Shown here: piece by piece, positions 1-5,451 of the stretch | How positions within the stretch are numbered: position 1 is the stretch's first letter | Layout of the letters: each line of letters opens with the position of its first letter | Assembly (NCBI GenBank): GCA_025927435.1 | Contig: JAICLM010000094.1 | Coordinates: 1-7,788 of the forward strand | Length of the DNA stretch: 7,788 nt | From: Thermoleophilia bacterium | Lineage (GTDB): Bacteria; Actinomycetota; Thermoleophilia; Gaiellales; Gaiellaceae | Direction: 5' to 3' | Translations under genes and position numbers: made by a program | Notes under the pieces: model-generated | Databases searched by the model: none | The model's input: the letters and a program-made list of their open reading frames with translations, nothing else | What the model was told of the DNA's origin: nothing

Positions 1-157
1 CGAGATGGTCGGGCACACGATCGCCGTCCACGACGGCCGCAAGCACGTGCCCGTGTTCATCTCCGAGCAGATGGTCGGGCACAAGCTCGGCGAGTTCGCG
101 CCGACGCGGACGTTCCGCGGCCACGCCGGCGATCGCACGGCAAAGGTGAAGCGCTGA
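1..157 (+). CDS. rpsS: 30S ribosomal protein S19, C-terminal part (5' end outside window)
   Basis: S19 sits in the head of the 30S subunit with S13, contacting 16S rRNA near the A-site side and the intersubunit bridge. Only the last 51 residues are in the window, read from base 2 and ending at TGA 155-157; the family is usually about 90 residues, so roughly the first 40 are missing. The visible part is highly conserved: a GHTIAVHDGRKHVPVFI-type strand region, then MVGHKLGEFAPTRTFRGH, the S19 signature, and a short basic end (AKVKR). Nothing is unusual in it. The stop overlaps the next start by one base (TGATG), so L22 translation is probably coupled to it. By the usual gene order rplB should lie upstream of the window (inference). 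Confidence 0.97.
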   Translation, partial: EMVGHTIAVHDGRKHVPVFISEQMVGHKLGEFAPTRTFRGHAGDRTAKVKR

Positions 158-735
158 TGGCAGTCGCCGAGCAGGAGCGGGAGACCGTGCGCGCGCAGGC
201 GCGCTGGGTGCACTCGAGCGCGCGGAAGGCGCGGCTCGTCACCGACCTCATCCGCGGCCGCTCGGTCCCGGAGGCGCGCACGATCCTCGCCTTCTCGAAC
301 CGCGCCGTCGCCAAGGACGTGGACAAGGTGCTGCGCTCCGCCGTCGCCAACGCCGAAACGCATCCCGCTCTCCACTGGCAGGGCGACGATCTCGTCGTCG
401 TCGCCGCCTACGCCGACGAGGGCCCGACGCTGAAGCGCTGGCGCGCCCGTGCCCGCGGCCGCGTGGCGCGCATCCGCAAGCGCACGTGCCACATCACGAT
501 CGAGCTCGCGCAGGGCGTCCCGACGTCCGCCGCCGCCGGCGTTCCGGCGATGGCCGCGCCCGAGCCGGCGCCTGTCGAGGAGCCTGAGCTCGCCGAGGAG
601 CCCGAGACGGTGGACGAGGCCGAAGCGATCGTCGACGAGCCCGAAGCAACCGAGGAGCCGGAGGCCGAAGAGGCCGAGGCCGAGACGTCCGAGCCTGAAG
701 CAGAGGCGGAGACCCCCGAGGAGAGTGACAAGTAG
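157..735 (+). CDS. rplV: 50S ribosomal protein L22 with acidic C-terminal tail
   Basis: L22 binds 23S rRNA and, with L4, lines the constriction of the peptide exit tunnel. Residues about 10-120 form the normal fold: the RKARLVTDLIRG helix region near 23-34 and the long beta-hairpin near 88-110, with the basic run LKRWRARARGRVARIRK that reaches into the tunnel. The protein is 192 residues, whereas the family is usually about 110-130. Residues 121-192 form an extra tail rich in Glu, Ala and Pro, with no Lys or Arg until the final Lys192, so it is strongly negative beside a basic core. The ATG at 157 overlaps the rpsS stop and has an AAGGTGA ribosome-binding site at 143-149. The TAG stop overlaps the rpsC GTG by one base. 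The identity is certain; the role of the tail is unknown. Confidence 0.97.
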   Translation: MAVAEQERETVRAQARWVHSSARKARLVTDLIRGRSVPEARTILAFSNRAVAKDVDKVLRSAVANAETHPALHWQGDDLVVVAAYADEGPTLKRWRARARGRVARIRKRTCHITIELAQGVPTSAAAGVPAMAAPEPAPVEEPELAEEPETVDEAEAIVDEPEATEEPEAEEAEAETSEPEAEAETPEESDK

Positions 736-1970
736 TGGGCCAGAAAATCCATCCGGGCGGGCTTCGCGTGGGCGTCATCCACGACTGGAAGTCCAACTGG
801 TACACCGGCAAGAAGGAGTTCGCGGACTACATCCTCGAGGACGTCCGCATCCGGGAGCACATCTACAACAAGCTCGCGCACGCGGGCCTGTCCGACATCC
901 TGATCCGCAAGGACAAGCAGCGGATCACGGTCGACATCTACACGGCGCGCCCGGGAATCGTGATCGGCAAGTCCGGAGTCGAGGTCGACGCGCTGCGGCG
1001 CGACCTGCATGCGCTGACGCAGAAGAACGTCCACATCAACATCAACGAGATCAAGCGGCCGGAGCTCGACGCGAAGCTCGTCGCGCAGTCCATCGCAGAG
1101 CAGCTCTCGAACCGCGTCGCCTTCCGGCGCGCGATGAAGCGAGCGCTCGCCTCCGCGATCCGCTCGGGCGCGGCCGGCGTGAAGATCCAGTGCTCGGGCC
1201 GCCTCGGCGGCGGCGAGATGAGCCGGCGCGAGATGTACAGCGAGGGACGCGTCCCGCTGCACACGATCCGCGCGGACATCGACTACGGCTTCGTCGAGGC
1301 GAAGACGACCGCGGGCCGGATCGGCGTCAAGGTCTGGATCAACAAGGGCGAGATCATGCCGGAGGGCTTCGACACCGGCGACACGCGGCTGGGCGACCAG
1401 GACACACGGCGCCGCCGCGGCGGAGCGCTCGAGGGTCTCGGTGCCTCCCGCGAAAGCGGTCGCGGACGCGGCCCCGACCGCGAGGGGCTCGGCCCGGTGC
1501 GGCAGCGCCGGCGCGGCCAGGGCGGTTCCGGCGGTGCAGGTCGCGGCAGGGGACGCGGGCAACCCTCGTCTGGCGCACGCCCTTCGGGCGGCGCGGGTGC
1601 GGGCGCACGCCCCGCCTCGGCTCGCCCGGCCGGGCGCGATCGCGCCCGCGGTCAGGACAACGTCGAGCAGCCGCGCACCGACGAGAACGCCGTGTCGGCA
1701 GAGGGGCGGGAGCAGCCGGTGATCGAGCCCCAAATTGAAAAGACAGAGCTCGGGGTCGCGCCGCAGGAGGTCGCCGAGGCGCCGGACACGACGACCACGA
1801 AGCAGCAGGTCGAGGATCCGACGAAGCTCGAGCAGTCCGGCGATCCCTCGCAGGAGAAGCCCAAGCGCGGCACACGCAAGACGAAAGCGCCGGAAGCGCC
1901 GGCGGCAAAGCCGCCGTCGCCCGGCAAGGGCGAGTCGCCTTCGGCGACGGGGAAGGACGGTGAGAGCTGA
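735..1970 (+). CDS. rpsC: 30S ribosomal protein S3 with ~200-residue low-complexity C-terminal extension
   Basis: S3 lies in the 30S head at the mRNA entry pore with S4 and S5. The start MGQKIHPGGLRVGVIHDW is the typical S3 N-terminus. A KH RNA-binding domain follows, with its GxxG loop as Gly78-Lys-Ser-Gly81. The S3 C-terminal domain, about 115-210, contains GRLGGGEMSRREMYSEGRVPLHTIRADIDYG and ends near WINKGEIMP. The usual length is about 210-240 residues and this one is 411. The extra part has two zones: about 224-306 is Arg/Gly/Ala-rich with repeated RG and RGRG, and about 310-411 is a mixed Glu/Lys/Pro/Thr region. The GTG start at 735 overlaps the rplV stop (TAGTG), with AGGAG at 719-723. 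The frame stays open to TGA 1968-1970, which overlaps the rplP ATG, so I read the tail as real coding sequence rather than a frameshift. Confidence 0.96.
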   Translation: MGQKIHPGGLRVGVIHDWKSNWYTGKKEFADYILEDVRIREHIYNKLAHAGLSDILIRKDKQRITVDIYTARPGIVIGKSGVEVDALRRDLHALTQKNVHININEIKRPELDAKLVAQSIAEQLSNRVAFRRAMKRALASAIRSGAAGVKIQCSGRLGGGEMSRREMYSEGRVPLHTIRADIDYGFVEAKTTAGRIGVKVWINKGEIMPEGFDTGDTRLGDQDTRRRRGGALEGLGASRESGRGRGPDREGLGPVRQRRRGQGGSGGAGRGRGRGQPSSGARPSGGAGAGARPASARPAGRDRARGQDNVEQPRTDENAVSAEGREQPVIEPQIEKTELGVAPQEVAEAPDTTTTKQQVEDPTKLEQSGDPSQEKPKRGTRKTKAPEAPAAKPPSPGKGESPSATGKDGES

Positions 1971-2389
1971 TGCTCATGCCGAAGAAGACCAAGTTCCGCA
2001 AGGTGCATCGCGGCCGCCGCGCCGGCTACGCCAGCGGTCAGACGGCCGTGCAGTACGGCGACTACGGGCTCAAGGCCCTCGACGCCGGCTGGATCACGAA
2101 CCGTCAGATCGAGGCGGCTCGTATCGCGATGACGCGCAAGATCAAGCGCGGCGGCAAGGTCTGGATCAACGTCTTCCCCGACAAGAGCTTCACGAAGAAG
2201 CCGGCCGAGACGCGCATGGGCTCCGGCAAGGGCTCGCCCGAGGGCTGGGTCTGTGTGATCAAGCCGGGTCGCGTGATGTTCGAGCTCGCCGGTGTCCCGG
2301 AGCCGCTCGCCAAGGAGGCGCTCCGCCTGGCCGGCCAGAAGCTCTCCGTGAAGACGAAGGTCGTGAAGCGAGAGGAAGAGCTCTTTTGA
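1970..2389 (+). CDS. rplP: 50S ribosomal protein L16
   Basis: L16 binds 23S rRNA near the A-site tRNA elbow and the central protuberance, and is a late-assembling protein needed for peptidyl-transferase maturation. The product is 139 residues, the normal length. The start MLMPKKTKFRKVHRG is the family N-terminus, which supports ATG 1970 over the in-frame ATG two codons later. Conserved stretches are GYGLK-like YGDYGLKALDAGWIT (about 29-43), IEAARIAMTR (about 47-56) and TRMGSGKGSPEGWV (81-93). The last is the loop that in E. coli carries a hydroxylated Arg; the equivalent here is Arg82 by position, and whether it is modified is unknown. GGTGA at 1959-1963 is the likely ribosome-binding site. 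The start overlaps the rpsC stop by one base, and the TGA stop lies inside the rpmC start region (TTGA). Confidence 0.98.
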   Translation: MLMPKKTKFRKVHRGRRAGYASGQTAVQYGDYGLKALDAGWITNRQIEAARIAMTRKIKRGGKVWINVFPDKSFTKKPAETRMGSGKGSPEGWVCVIKPGRVMFELAGVPEPLAKEALRLAGQKLSVKTKVVKREEELF

Positions 2390-2595
2390 CCAGGGCATCT
2401 GAACTGAGGGACCTGACGGACGACGAGCTCGGGGATCGGCTCAAGGAGCGGCGGCAGGAGCTCTTCAACCTCCGCTTCCAGTCGGTGACCGGCGCGCTCG
2501 AGAATTCGGCGCGACTCAAGCTCGCGAAGCGCGAGATCGCGCGGATCCTGACGGTCGTGAACGAACGCGAGGCAGAGAAGGCGAAGGCAAGTTAG
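2386..2595 (+). CDS. rpmC: 50S ribosomal protein L29 (TTG start)
   Basis: L29 is a small, mostly helical protein next to L23 at the exit of the peptide tunnel. The product is 69 residues, the usual size. It begins (M)TRASELRDLTDDELGDRL, which aligns with the common L29 opening 'KASELRELSDEEL', and continues with the signature RRQELFNLRFQ (about 22-32), GALENSARL and KREIARILTVVNERE, two antiparallel helices. The start must be TTG 2386: there is no in-frame ATG, and any later start would cut off the first helix. It overlaps the rplP stop by four bases (TTGA), with GAGGA at 2372-2376 about nine bases upstream, so translation by coupled or re-initiating ribosomes is likely. A short acidic/basic end (EAEKAKAS) follows the fold. 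The frame is open far upstream, but that is only a shadow of rpsC and rplP. Confidence 0.96.
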   Translation: MTRASELRDLTDDELGDRLKERRQELFNLRFQSVTGALENSARLKLAKREIARILTVVNEREAEKAKAS

Positions 2596-2597
2596 AG

Positions 2598-3377
2598 ATG
2601 GCTGAGAAGAACGACGAGAAGAACGAAGAGCAGATCGAGGCGACCCCGGCTGCGCCGGAGTCGGCGGAGGAGACCCCGGTCGAGGCCGAGGCTTCGGTCG
2701 AGGAGCCTCAGGCCGCCGAGGAGCCTGCCCCCGAGGAGCCGGAGGCTGCCGAAGAACCCCCCGCTGAGGAGCCTGCGGCTGAGGAGCCTGCGGCTGAGGA
2801 GCCTGCGGCTGAGGAGCCTGCGGCTGAGGAGCCTGCGGCCGAGGAGCCTGCGGCGGAGGAACCCGCCGCTGAGGAGCCTGCGGCCGAAGAGCCCGTGGTC
2901 GAGGAGCCGGCTGCCGAAGCGCCCGCCGCCGAGGCCGAGCAACCCACCGAGGCCGAGGCCGACACCGGCCCGAGCGAGGAGGCCGAGGCTGCGCCTGTTC
3001 CCCAGTCGGAGCCGAAGAAGAAGCGCAAGCGCCTCCCGCGCCGGCTACGCCCGCAGAAGACTCGCTCGCGCCACAAGCCGACCGGCACGCGCAAGCCGAT
3101 CGTCCGCCAGCCGAAGCCGGATCACGAGCGCGGCCGGCGTCAGGAGCGCCGCGGCATCGTGGTCTCGAGCGCGATGGACAAGACGATCGTCGTCAAGGTC
3201 GACGTGATCACCTCGCACCAGCGGTACAAGAAGGTCATCCGGCGGAGCGTCAAGTTCCACGCACACGACGAGCAGAACGCCGCGAAGGTCGGCGACGTCG
3301 TCCGCATCGTCGAGACGCGCCCGCTGTCGGCCACCAAGCGCTGGCGCCTGGCCGAAGTGGTGGAGGCGGCCAAGTGA
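2598..3377 (+). CDS. rpsQ: 30S ribosomal protein S17 with ~180-residue acidic-repeat and basic N-terminal extension
   Basis: S17 is a primary 16S rRNA-binding protein with an OB fold, located in the body of the 30S. The S17 domain is only residues about 180-259: RQERRGIVVSSAMDKTIVV, then ITSHQRYKKVIRRSVKFHAHDE and VGDVVRIVETRPLSATKRWRL, all family hallmarks. The usual length is about 80-90 residues and this protein has 259. Residues 1-139 are very acidic, with no Lys or Arg between Lys8 and Lys140, and contain nine Ala-Glu-Glu-Pro-Ala-type units (about 56-100). Residues 140-183 are a strongly basic linker (KKKRKRLPRRLRPQK onward). No good start lies nearer the core: no ATG precedes Met193, which is inside the fold, so the long form seems genuine. 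The ATG lies two bases after rpmC with a modest GAAGG at 2583-2587. A 163-base gap follows the gene. The function of the extension is unknown. Confidence 0.93.
   Translation: MAEKNDEKNEEQIEATPAAPESAEETPVEAEASVEEPQAAEEPAPEEPEAAEEPPAEEPAAEEPAAEEPAAEEPAAEEPAAEEPAAEEPAAEEPAAEEPVVEEPAAEAPAAEAEQPTEAEADTGPSEEAEAAPVPQSEPKKKRKRLPRRLRPQKTRSRHKPTGTRKPIVRQPKPDHERGRRQERRGIVVSSAMDKTIVVKVDVITSHQRYKKVIRRSVKFHAHDEQNAAKVGDVVRIVETRPLSATKRWRLAEVVEAAK
2763..2897 (+). repeat. 15-bp in-frame tandem repeat inside rpsQ
   Basis: The unit GCTGAGGAGCCTGCG occurs five times in a row without change (2763-2837) and is followed by four diverged copies (2838-2897), which differ mainly at third codon positions. Each unit encodes Ala-Glu-Glu-Pro-Ala, so gain or loss of a copy keeps the frame. 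Perfect DNA identity in the first five copies suggests recent duplication by slippage or unequal recombination, while the synonymous changes in the later copies suggest older units under selection for the peptide (inference). Further EEP motifs without exact spacing flank the array from about 2700. Confidence 0.95.
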
Positions 3378-3405
3378 GCGCCACCTCGCGCACGCTTCGC
3401 ACCCT

Positions 3406-3431
3406 GGATGCGGCTGCAAACCGTCGCATCC
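3406..3431 (+). other. potential stem-loop in rpsQ-rplN gap
   Basis: GGATGCG (3406-3412) and CGCATCC (3425-3431) are perfect reverse complements, giving a 7-bp stem with a 12-base loop. No run of T follows directly, so it does not look like a classical intrinsic terminator. It lies 28 bases after the rpsQ stop. Confidence 0.45.
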
Positions 3432-3451
3432 CGGCGTCCTCGGTCGCATCG

Positions 3452-3466
3452 GTAGCCGCCGGCTAC
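3452..3466 (+). other. short palindrome in rpsQ-rplN gap
   Basis: GTAGCC (3452-3457), a three-base spacer GCC, and GGCTAC (3461-3466) form a perfect 6-bp stem with a tight loop. It could be a small RNA hairpin or a protein-binding palindrome. There is no T-run just after it; the nearest is at 3497-3500, about 30 bases on. Confidence 0.4.
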
Positions 3467-3525
3467 GAATGCTTCCTGCGTCCCGGCGCTGCTCGGTTTT
3501 CGCCGCCCCAGGGCACCAATCGCAC

Positions 3526-3534
3526 GAGAGGTGA
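3526..3534 (+). promoter_or_regulatory. ribosome-binding site of rplN
   Basis: GAGAGGTGA closely matches the complement of the 16S rRNA 3' end and lies six bases before GTG 3541. It fixes the rplN start and shows that L14 can be translated without coupling to rpsQ, as expected for the first gene after a gap. Confidence 0.8.
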
Positions 3535-3540
3535 CGCTCA

Positions 3541-3909
3541 GTGATCCAGCAGGAATCCCGCCTCAGGGTCGCCGACAACACCGGCGCCCGCGAGATCCTC
3601 TGCATCCGGGTCAAGGGCGGACATCACCGCCGCTACGCCCGGGTCGGCGACATCATCGTCGGCACGGTCAAGACCGCGACCCCGCAGGGCGCCGTCAAGA
3701 AGGGCGAGGTCGTGCAGGCGGTCGTCGTCCGGACGAAGAAGCCGTTCAGCCGCGACGACGGCACCACGATCGCGTTCGACGAGAATGCCGCCGTGATCAT
3801 CGACCAGGCGCGCAACCCGCGCGGCACGCGCATCTTCGGGCCCGTCGCCCGCGAGCTGCGCGAGAAGAACTTCATGAAGATCGTCAGCCTTGCTCCGGAG
3901 GTGCTCTGA
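3541..3909 (+). CDS. rplN: 50S ribosomal protein L14
   Basis: L14 is a beta-barrel protein on the 50S interface side, next to L19 and helix 44 contacts, where it forms an intersubunit bridge and also meets the silencing factor RsfS in many bacteria. The product is 122 residues, exactly the usual length. It starts MIQQESRLRVADNTGAREILCIRV, the family N-terminus, which fixes GTG 3541. Conserved parts are VGDIIVGTVK (about 35-44), VKKGEVVQAVVVRTKK, FDENAAVIID and the signature GTRIFGPVARELREKNFMKIVSLAPEVL at the end. No oddities are visible. It is preceded by the 163-base gap, and the next start (rplX) follows two bases after its stop. Confidence 0.98.
   Translation: MIQQESRLRVADNTGAREILCIRVKGGHHRRYARVGDIIVGTVKTATPQGAVKKGEVVQAVVVRTKKPFSRDDGTTIAFDENAAVIIDQARNPRGTRIFGPVARELREKNFMKIVSLAPEVL
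3897..3903 (+). promoter_or_regulatory. ribosome-binding site deciding the rplX start
   Basis: GGAGGTG, inside the last codons of rplN, lies eight bases before GTG 3912 but 20 bases before the in-frame ATG 3924. This favours the GTG start for L24 even though the conserved L24 sequence begins at the ATG (MKVRKGD). Confidence 0.75.
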
Positions 3910-3911
3910 CC

Positions 3912-4280
3912 GTGGCTCAGACCATGAAAGTGAGAAAGGGCGACGTCGTGCACATCCTCCGCGGCAAGGACGCCGGCAAGGAGGGACGCGTACTCGAAGC
4001 GCTGCCCAAGCAGGGGCGCGTCGTCGTCGAGAACATCAACGTCGTCAAGCGGCATCGCCGCCCGCGGCCGATCCAGAACACGACCGGCCTCGGCGGCGGG
4101 GGGATGACTCCCGGCGGGATCATCGACCTCCCCGCGCCGCTGCCGGTCTCGAACGTGATGGTCGTCTGCCCCGTGTGCGGCAAGCCGACCCGCGTGGGGA
4201 CGATCGAGAAGACGGTCAGAGACCGGAAGGTTCGCGTCCGCGTCTGCAAGAAGTGCGGCGAGGAGATGGATCGCGGATGA
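3912..4280 (+). CDS. rplX: 50S ribosomal protein L24 with zinc-ribbon cysteines
   Basis: L24 is an assembly-initiating 23S rRNA-binding protein located near the tunnel exit. The product is 122 residues from GTG 3912. A KOW motif is at about 6-33 (KVRKGDVVHILRGKDAGKEG), followed by VVVENINVVKRHRRP. The C-terminal part has two CxxC pairs, Cys86/Cys89 (CPVCGKPTRVG) and Cys112/Cys115 (CKKCGEEMD), typical of the zinc-binding form of bacterial L24; other lineages have lost these cysteines. The start is slightly uncertain: ATG 3924 would give the classical N-terminus, but the ribosome-binding site is better spaced for GTG 3912, which adds MAQT. A glycine run GLGGGGMTPGG (59-69) is a little longer than I expect. 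The stop overlaps the rplE start as ATGA. Confidence 0.95.
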   Translation: MAQTMKVRKGDVVHILRGKDAGKEGRVLEALPKQGRVVVENINVVKRHRRPRPIQNTTGLGGGGMTPGGIIDLPAPLPVSNVMVVCPVCGKPTRVGTIEKTVRDRKVRVRVCKKCGEEMDRG

Positions 4281-4858
4281 GCGCCGTAGCCGACACCTAC
4301 ACGCCGCGCCTGAAGGAGCAGTACGAGAACGAGATCCGGCCCCGCCTCAAGGAGGAGCTCGCGCTCGACTCGATCATGCAGGCTCCGCGCATCGAGAAGA
4401 TCACGCTCAACATGGGCGTCGGCGAGGCGAAGACCGAGTCGAAGCTGCTCGACTCCGCAATCGAGGAGCTGACGACGATCGCCGGCCAGCGCGCCCAGAT
4501 CCGGCGCGCCCGCAAGTCGATCGCGCAGTTCAAGGTGCGCGAGGGGATGGCCGTCGGCGCGCGCGTCACCCTCCGCGGCGCGCGGATGTACGAGTTCCTC
4601 GATCGGCTCGTGTCGATCGCGCTGCCCCGGATCCGCGACTTCCGCGGCCTCAACCCGCGCTCGCTGGACGGCCGCGGCAACTTCTCGCTCGGCATCCGCG
4701 AGCAGCTCATCTTCCCCGAGATCAACTACGACGACATCCAGCAGGTCCGCGGGCTCGACGTGACGATCACGACGAGCGCCGAGAACGACGAGCACGCCCT
4801 GGCGCTCTTGCGCGCGCTCGGCCTGCCGTTCGCGGACGGCGACAGGAGGGAGCAGTAA
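4277..4858 (+). CDS. rplE: 50S ribosomal protein L5
   Basis: L5 binds 5S rRNA and helps build the central protuberance with L18; it contacts the P-site tRNA T-loop and S13 of the small subunit. The product is 193 residues, slightly over the usual 180 because of a short N-terminal lead (MSAVADTYTP) before the conserved RLKEQYENEIRPRLKEEL. Family landmarks are PRIEKITLNMGVGEA (about 37-51), RRARKSIAQFKVREGMAVGARVTLRG (76-101), MYEFLDRLVSIALPRIRDFRGL, SLDGRGNFSLGI and the EQLIFPEINYD motif (142-152). ATG 4277 overlaps the rplX stop by four bases (ATGA), with GAGGAG at 4260-4265 upstream, so it is probably translationally coupled to rplX. The stop TAA overlaps the rpsN ATG by one base. Confidence 0.98.
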   Translation: MSAVADTYTPRLKEQYENEIRPRLKEELALDSIMQAPRIEKITLNMGVGEAKTESKLLDSAIEELTTIAGQRAQIRRARKSIAQFKVREGMAVGARVTLRGARMYEFLDRLVSIALPRIRDFRGLNPRSLDGRGNFSLGIREQLIFPEINYDDIQQVRGLDVTITTSAENDEHALALLRALGLPFADGDRREQ

Positions 4859-5043
4859 TGGCCAAGACGTCGCTCGTCGTGAAACAGCGGCGAACCCAGA
4901 AGTACAAGGTGCGCAACTACACGCGCTGCAACCGGTGCGGCCGCCCACGCGCGGTCTTCCGCAAGTTCGGGCTTTGCCGGATCTGCCTCCGCGAGCTCGC
5001 GCACCAGGGCGCGATTCCCGGCATGACGAAGTCGAGCTGGTAG
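4858..5043 (+). CDS. rpsN: 30S ribosomal protein S14, zinc-binding (type Z) form
   Basis: S14 is a small protein of the 30S head, close to the A and P sites, packed against S3 and S10. At 61 residues this is the short zinc form rather than the ~100-residue cysteine-free form. Four cysteines, Cys24/Cys27 and Cys40/Cys43, make a CxxC-x12-CxxC zinc ribbon in the conserved context YTRCNRCGRPRAVFRKFGLCRICLRE, and the end AHQGAIPGMTKSSW is the family hallmark. It has the best ribosome-binding site in the window, AGGAGG at 4844-4849, eight bases before ATG 4858, which overlaps the rplE TAA. Some actinobacteria keep a second zinc-free S14 elsewhere for zinc shortage; whether this one does cannot be seen here. 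Confidence 0.98.
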   Translation: MAKTSLVVKQRRTQKYKVRNYTRCNRCGRPRAVFRKFGLCRICLRELAHQGAIPGMTKSSW

Positions 5044-5051
5044 GAGAGACC

Positions 5052-5447
5052 GTGCTGACCGATCCGATCGCAGACATGCTCACCCGCATCCGCAACGCCA
5101 ACAAGGCGCTGCACGAGCACGCGACCATGCCGAGCTCGCGGATGAAGGTGGAGATCGCCCGCCTCCTCAAGGAGGAGGGCTACATCCGCGACTATCACGT
5201 GGAGAAGGGCGAGAGCTTCGATACCCTGGTCGTCGACCTCAAGTTCGGCCGCAACCGCGAGCGGGTCATCTCCGGCCTGAAGCGCGTGTCGAAGCCGGGC
5301 CGCAGGGTCTACGCGAGGAAGGACCGGCTTCCGCGCGTGCTCGGCGGGATGGGCGTCGCGATCCTCTCGACGTCGTCCGGTCTCGTTACGAGCCGCACCG
5401 CGCAGGAGCGCGGGATCGGCGGCGAAGTGGTGGCCTTCATCTGGTAG
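5052..5447 (+). CDS. rpsH: 30S ribosomal protein S8
   Basis: S8 binds the central domain of 16S rRNA (helix 21) and is needed for platform assembly; in E. coli it also represses translation of the spc operon by binding an mRNA site near rplE. The product is 131 residues, a normal length. It opens MLTDPIADMLTRIRNANKALHEH, the family N-terminus, which fixes GTG 5052. The hydrophobic core VEIARLLKEEGYIRDY follows, then LKRVSKPGRRVY, and the RNA-binding signature GVAILSTSSGLVTSRTAQERGIGGEVVAFIW ends the protein. AGGAG at 5042-5046, five bases before the start, overlaps the rpsN stop codon. An autoregulatory S8 site could exist here, but I did not identify one. Confidence 0.98.
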   Translation: MLTDPIADMLTRIRNANKALHEHATMPSSRMKVEIARLLKEEGYIRDYHVEKGESFDTLVVDLKFGRNRERVISGLKRVSKPGRRVYARKDRLPRVLGGMGVAILSTSSGLVTSRTAQERGIGGEVVAFIW

Positions 5448-5451
5448 TGGA

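Larger units (their letters stand above)
3378..3540 (+). promoter_or_regulatory. 163-base rpsQ-rplN gap; possible S10/spc operon boundary
   Basis: No coding sequence is supported here. In E. coli the S10 operon ends after rpsQ and the spc operon starts with its own promoter before rplN, so this gap falls at a known transcription boundary. I see two potential hairpins (3406-3431 and 3452-3466), an exact direct repeat GTCGCATC at 3423-3430 and 3443-3450, the 8-mer TCCCGGCG at 3429-3436 and 3481-3488, and a TTTT run at 3497-3500. I could not find a convincing -35/-10 pair. The last 15 bases hold a good ribosome-binding site for rplN. A promoter, terminator or leader role is inferred from position only. 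Confidence 0.4.

Noticed and set aside
1390..1660. Frameshift as the cause of the odd S3 tail
   Set aside because: The frame remains open for about 200 codons and ends exactly at a one-base overlap with the rplP start, preceded by a suitable ribosome-binding site, which a random off-frame reading would not be expected to do.
408..1733. Long open frame on the - strand, antisense to rplV and rpsC (441 codons)
   Set aside because: It lies opposite two certain ribosomal genes, resembles no known family, and long antisense frames are expected in GC-rich DNA. Its sequence is compositionally biased by the complementary codons.
449..1738. Long + strand open frame overlapping rplV and rpsC in another phase
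   Set aside because: Arg/Pro/Ala-rich nonsense protein, fully explained as an off-frame reading of conserved genes.
2763..2897. CRISPR-like or mobile-element repeat array
   Set aside because: Units are 15 bp, directly adjacent without spacers, in frame, and encode a uniform peptide motif within rpsQ, so this is a coding tandem repeat.
3045..3614. - strand open frame running through the rpsQ-rplN gap
   Set aside because: It covers the gap but continues antisense into rpsQ and rplN; the gap part shows no known motif. Treated as chance.
3917..5170. Long - strand open frame opposite rplX to rpsH (417 codons)
   Set aside because: Antisense shadow of five conserved genes, with no recognisable domain and no ribosome-binding site that I could support.
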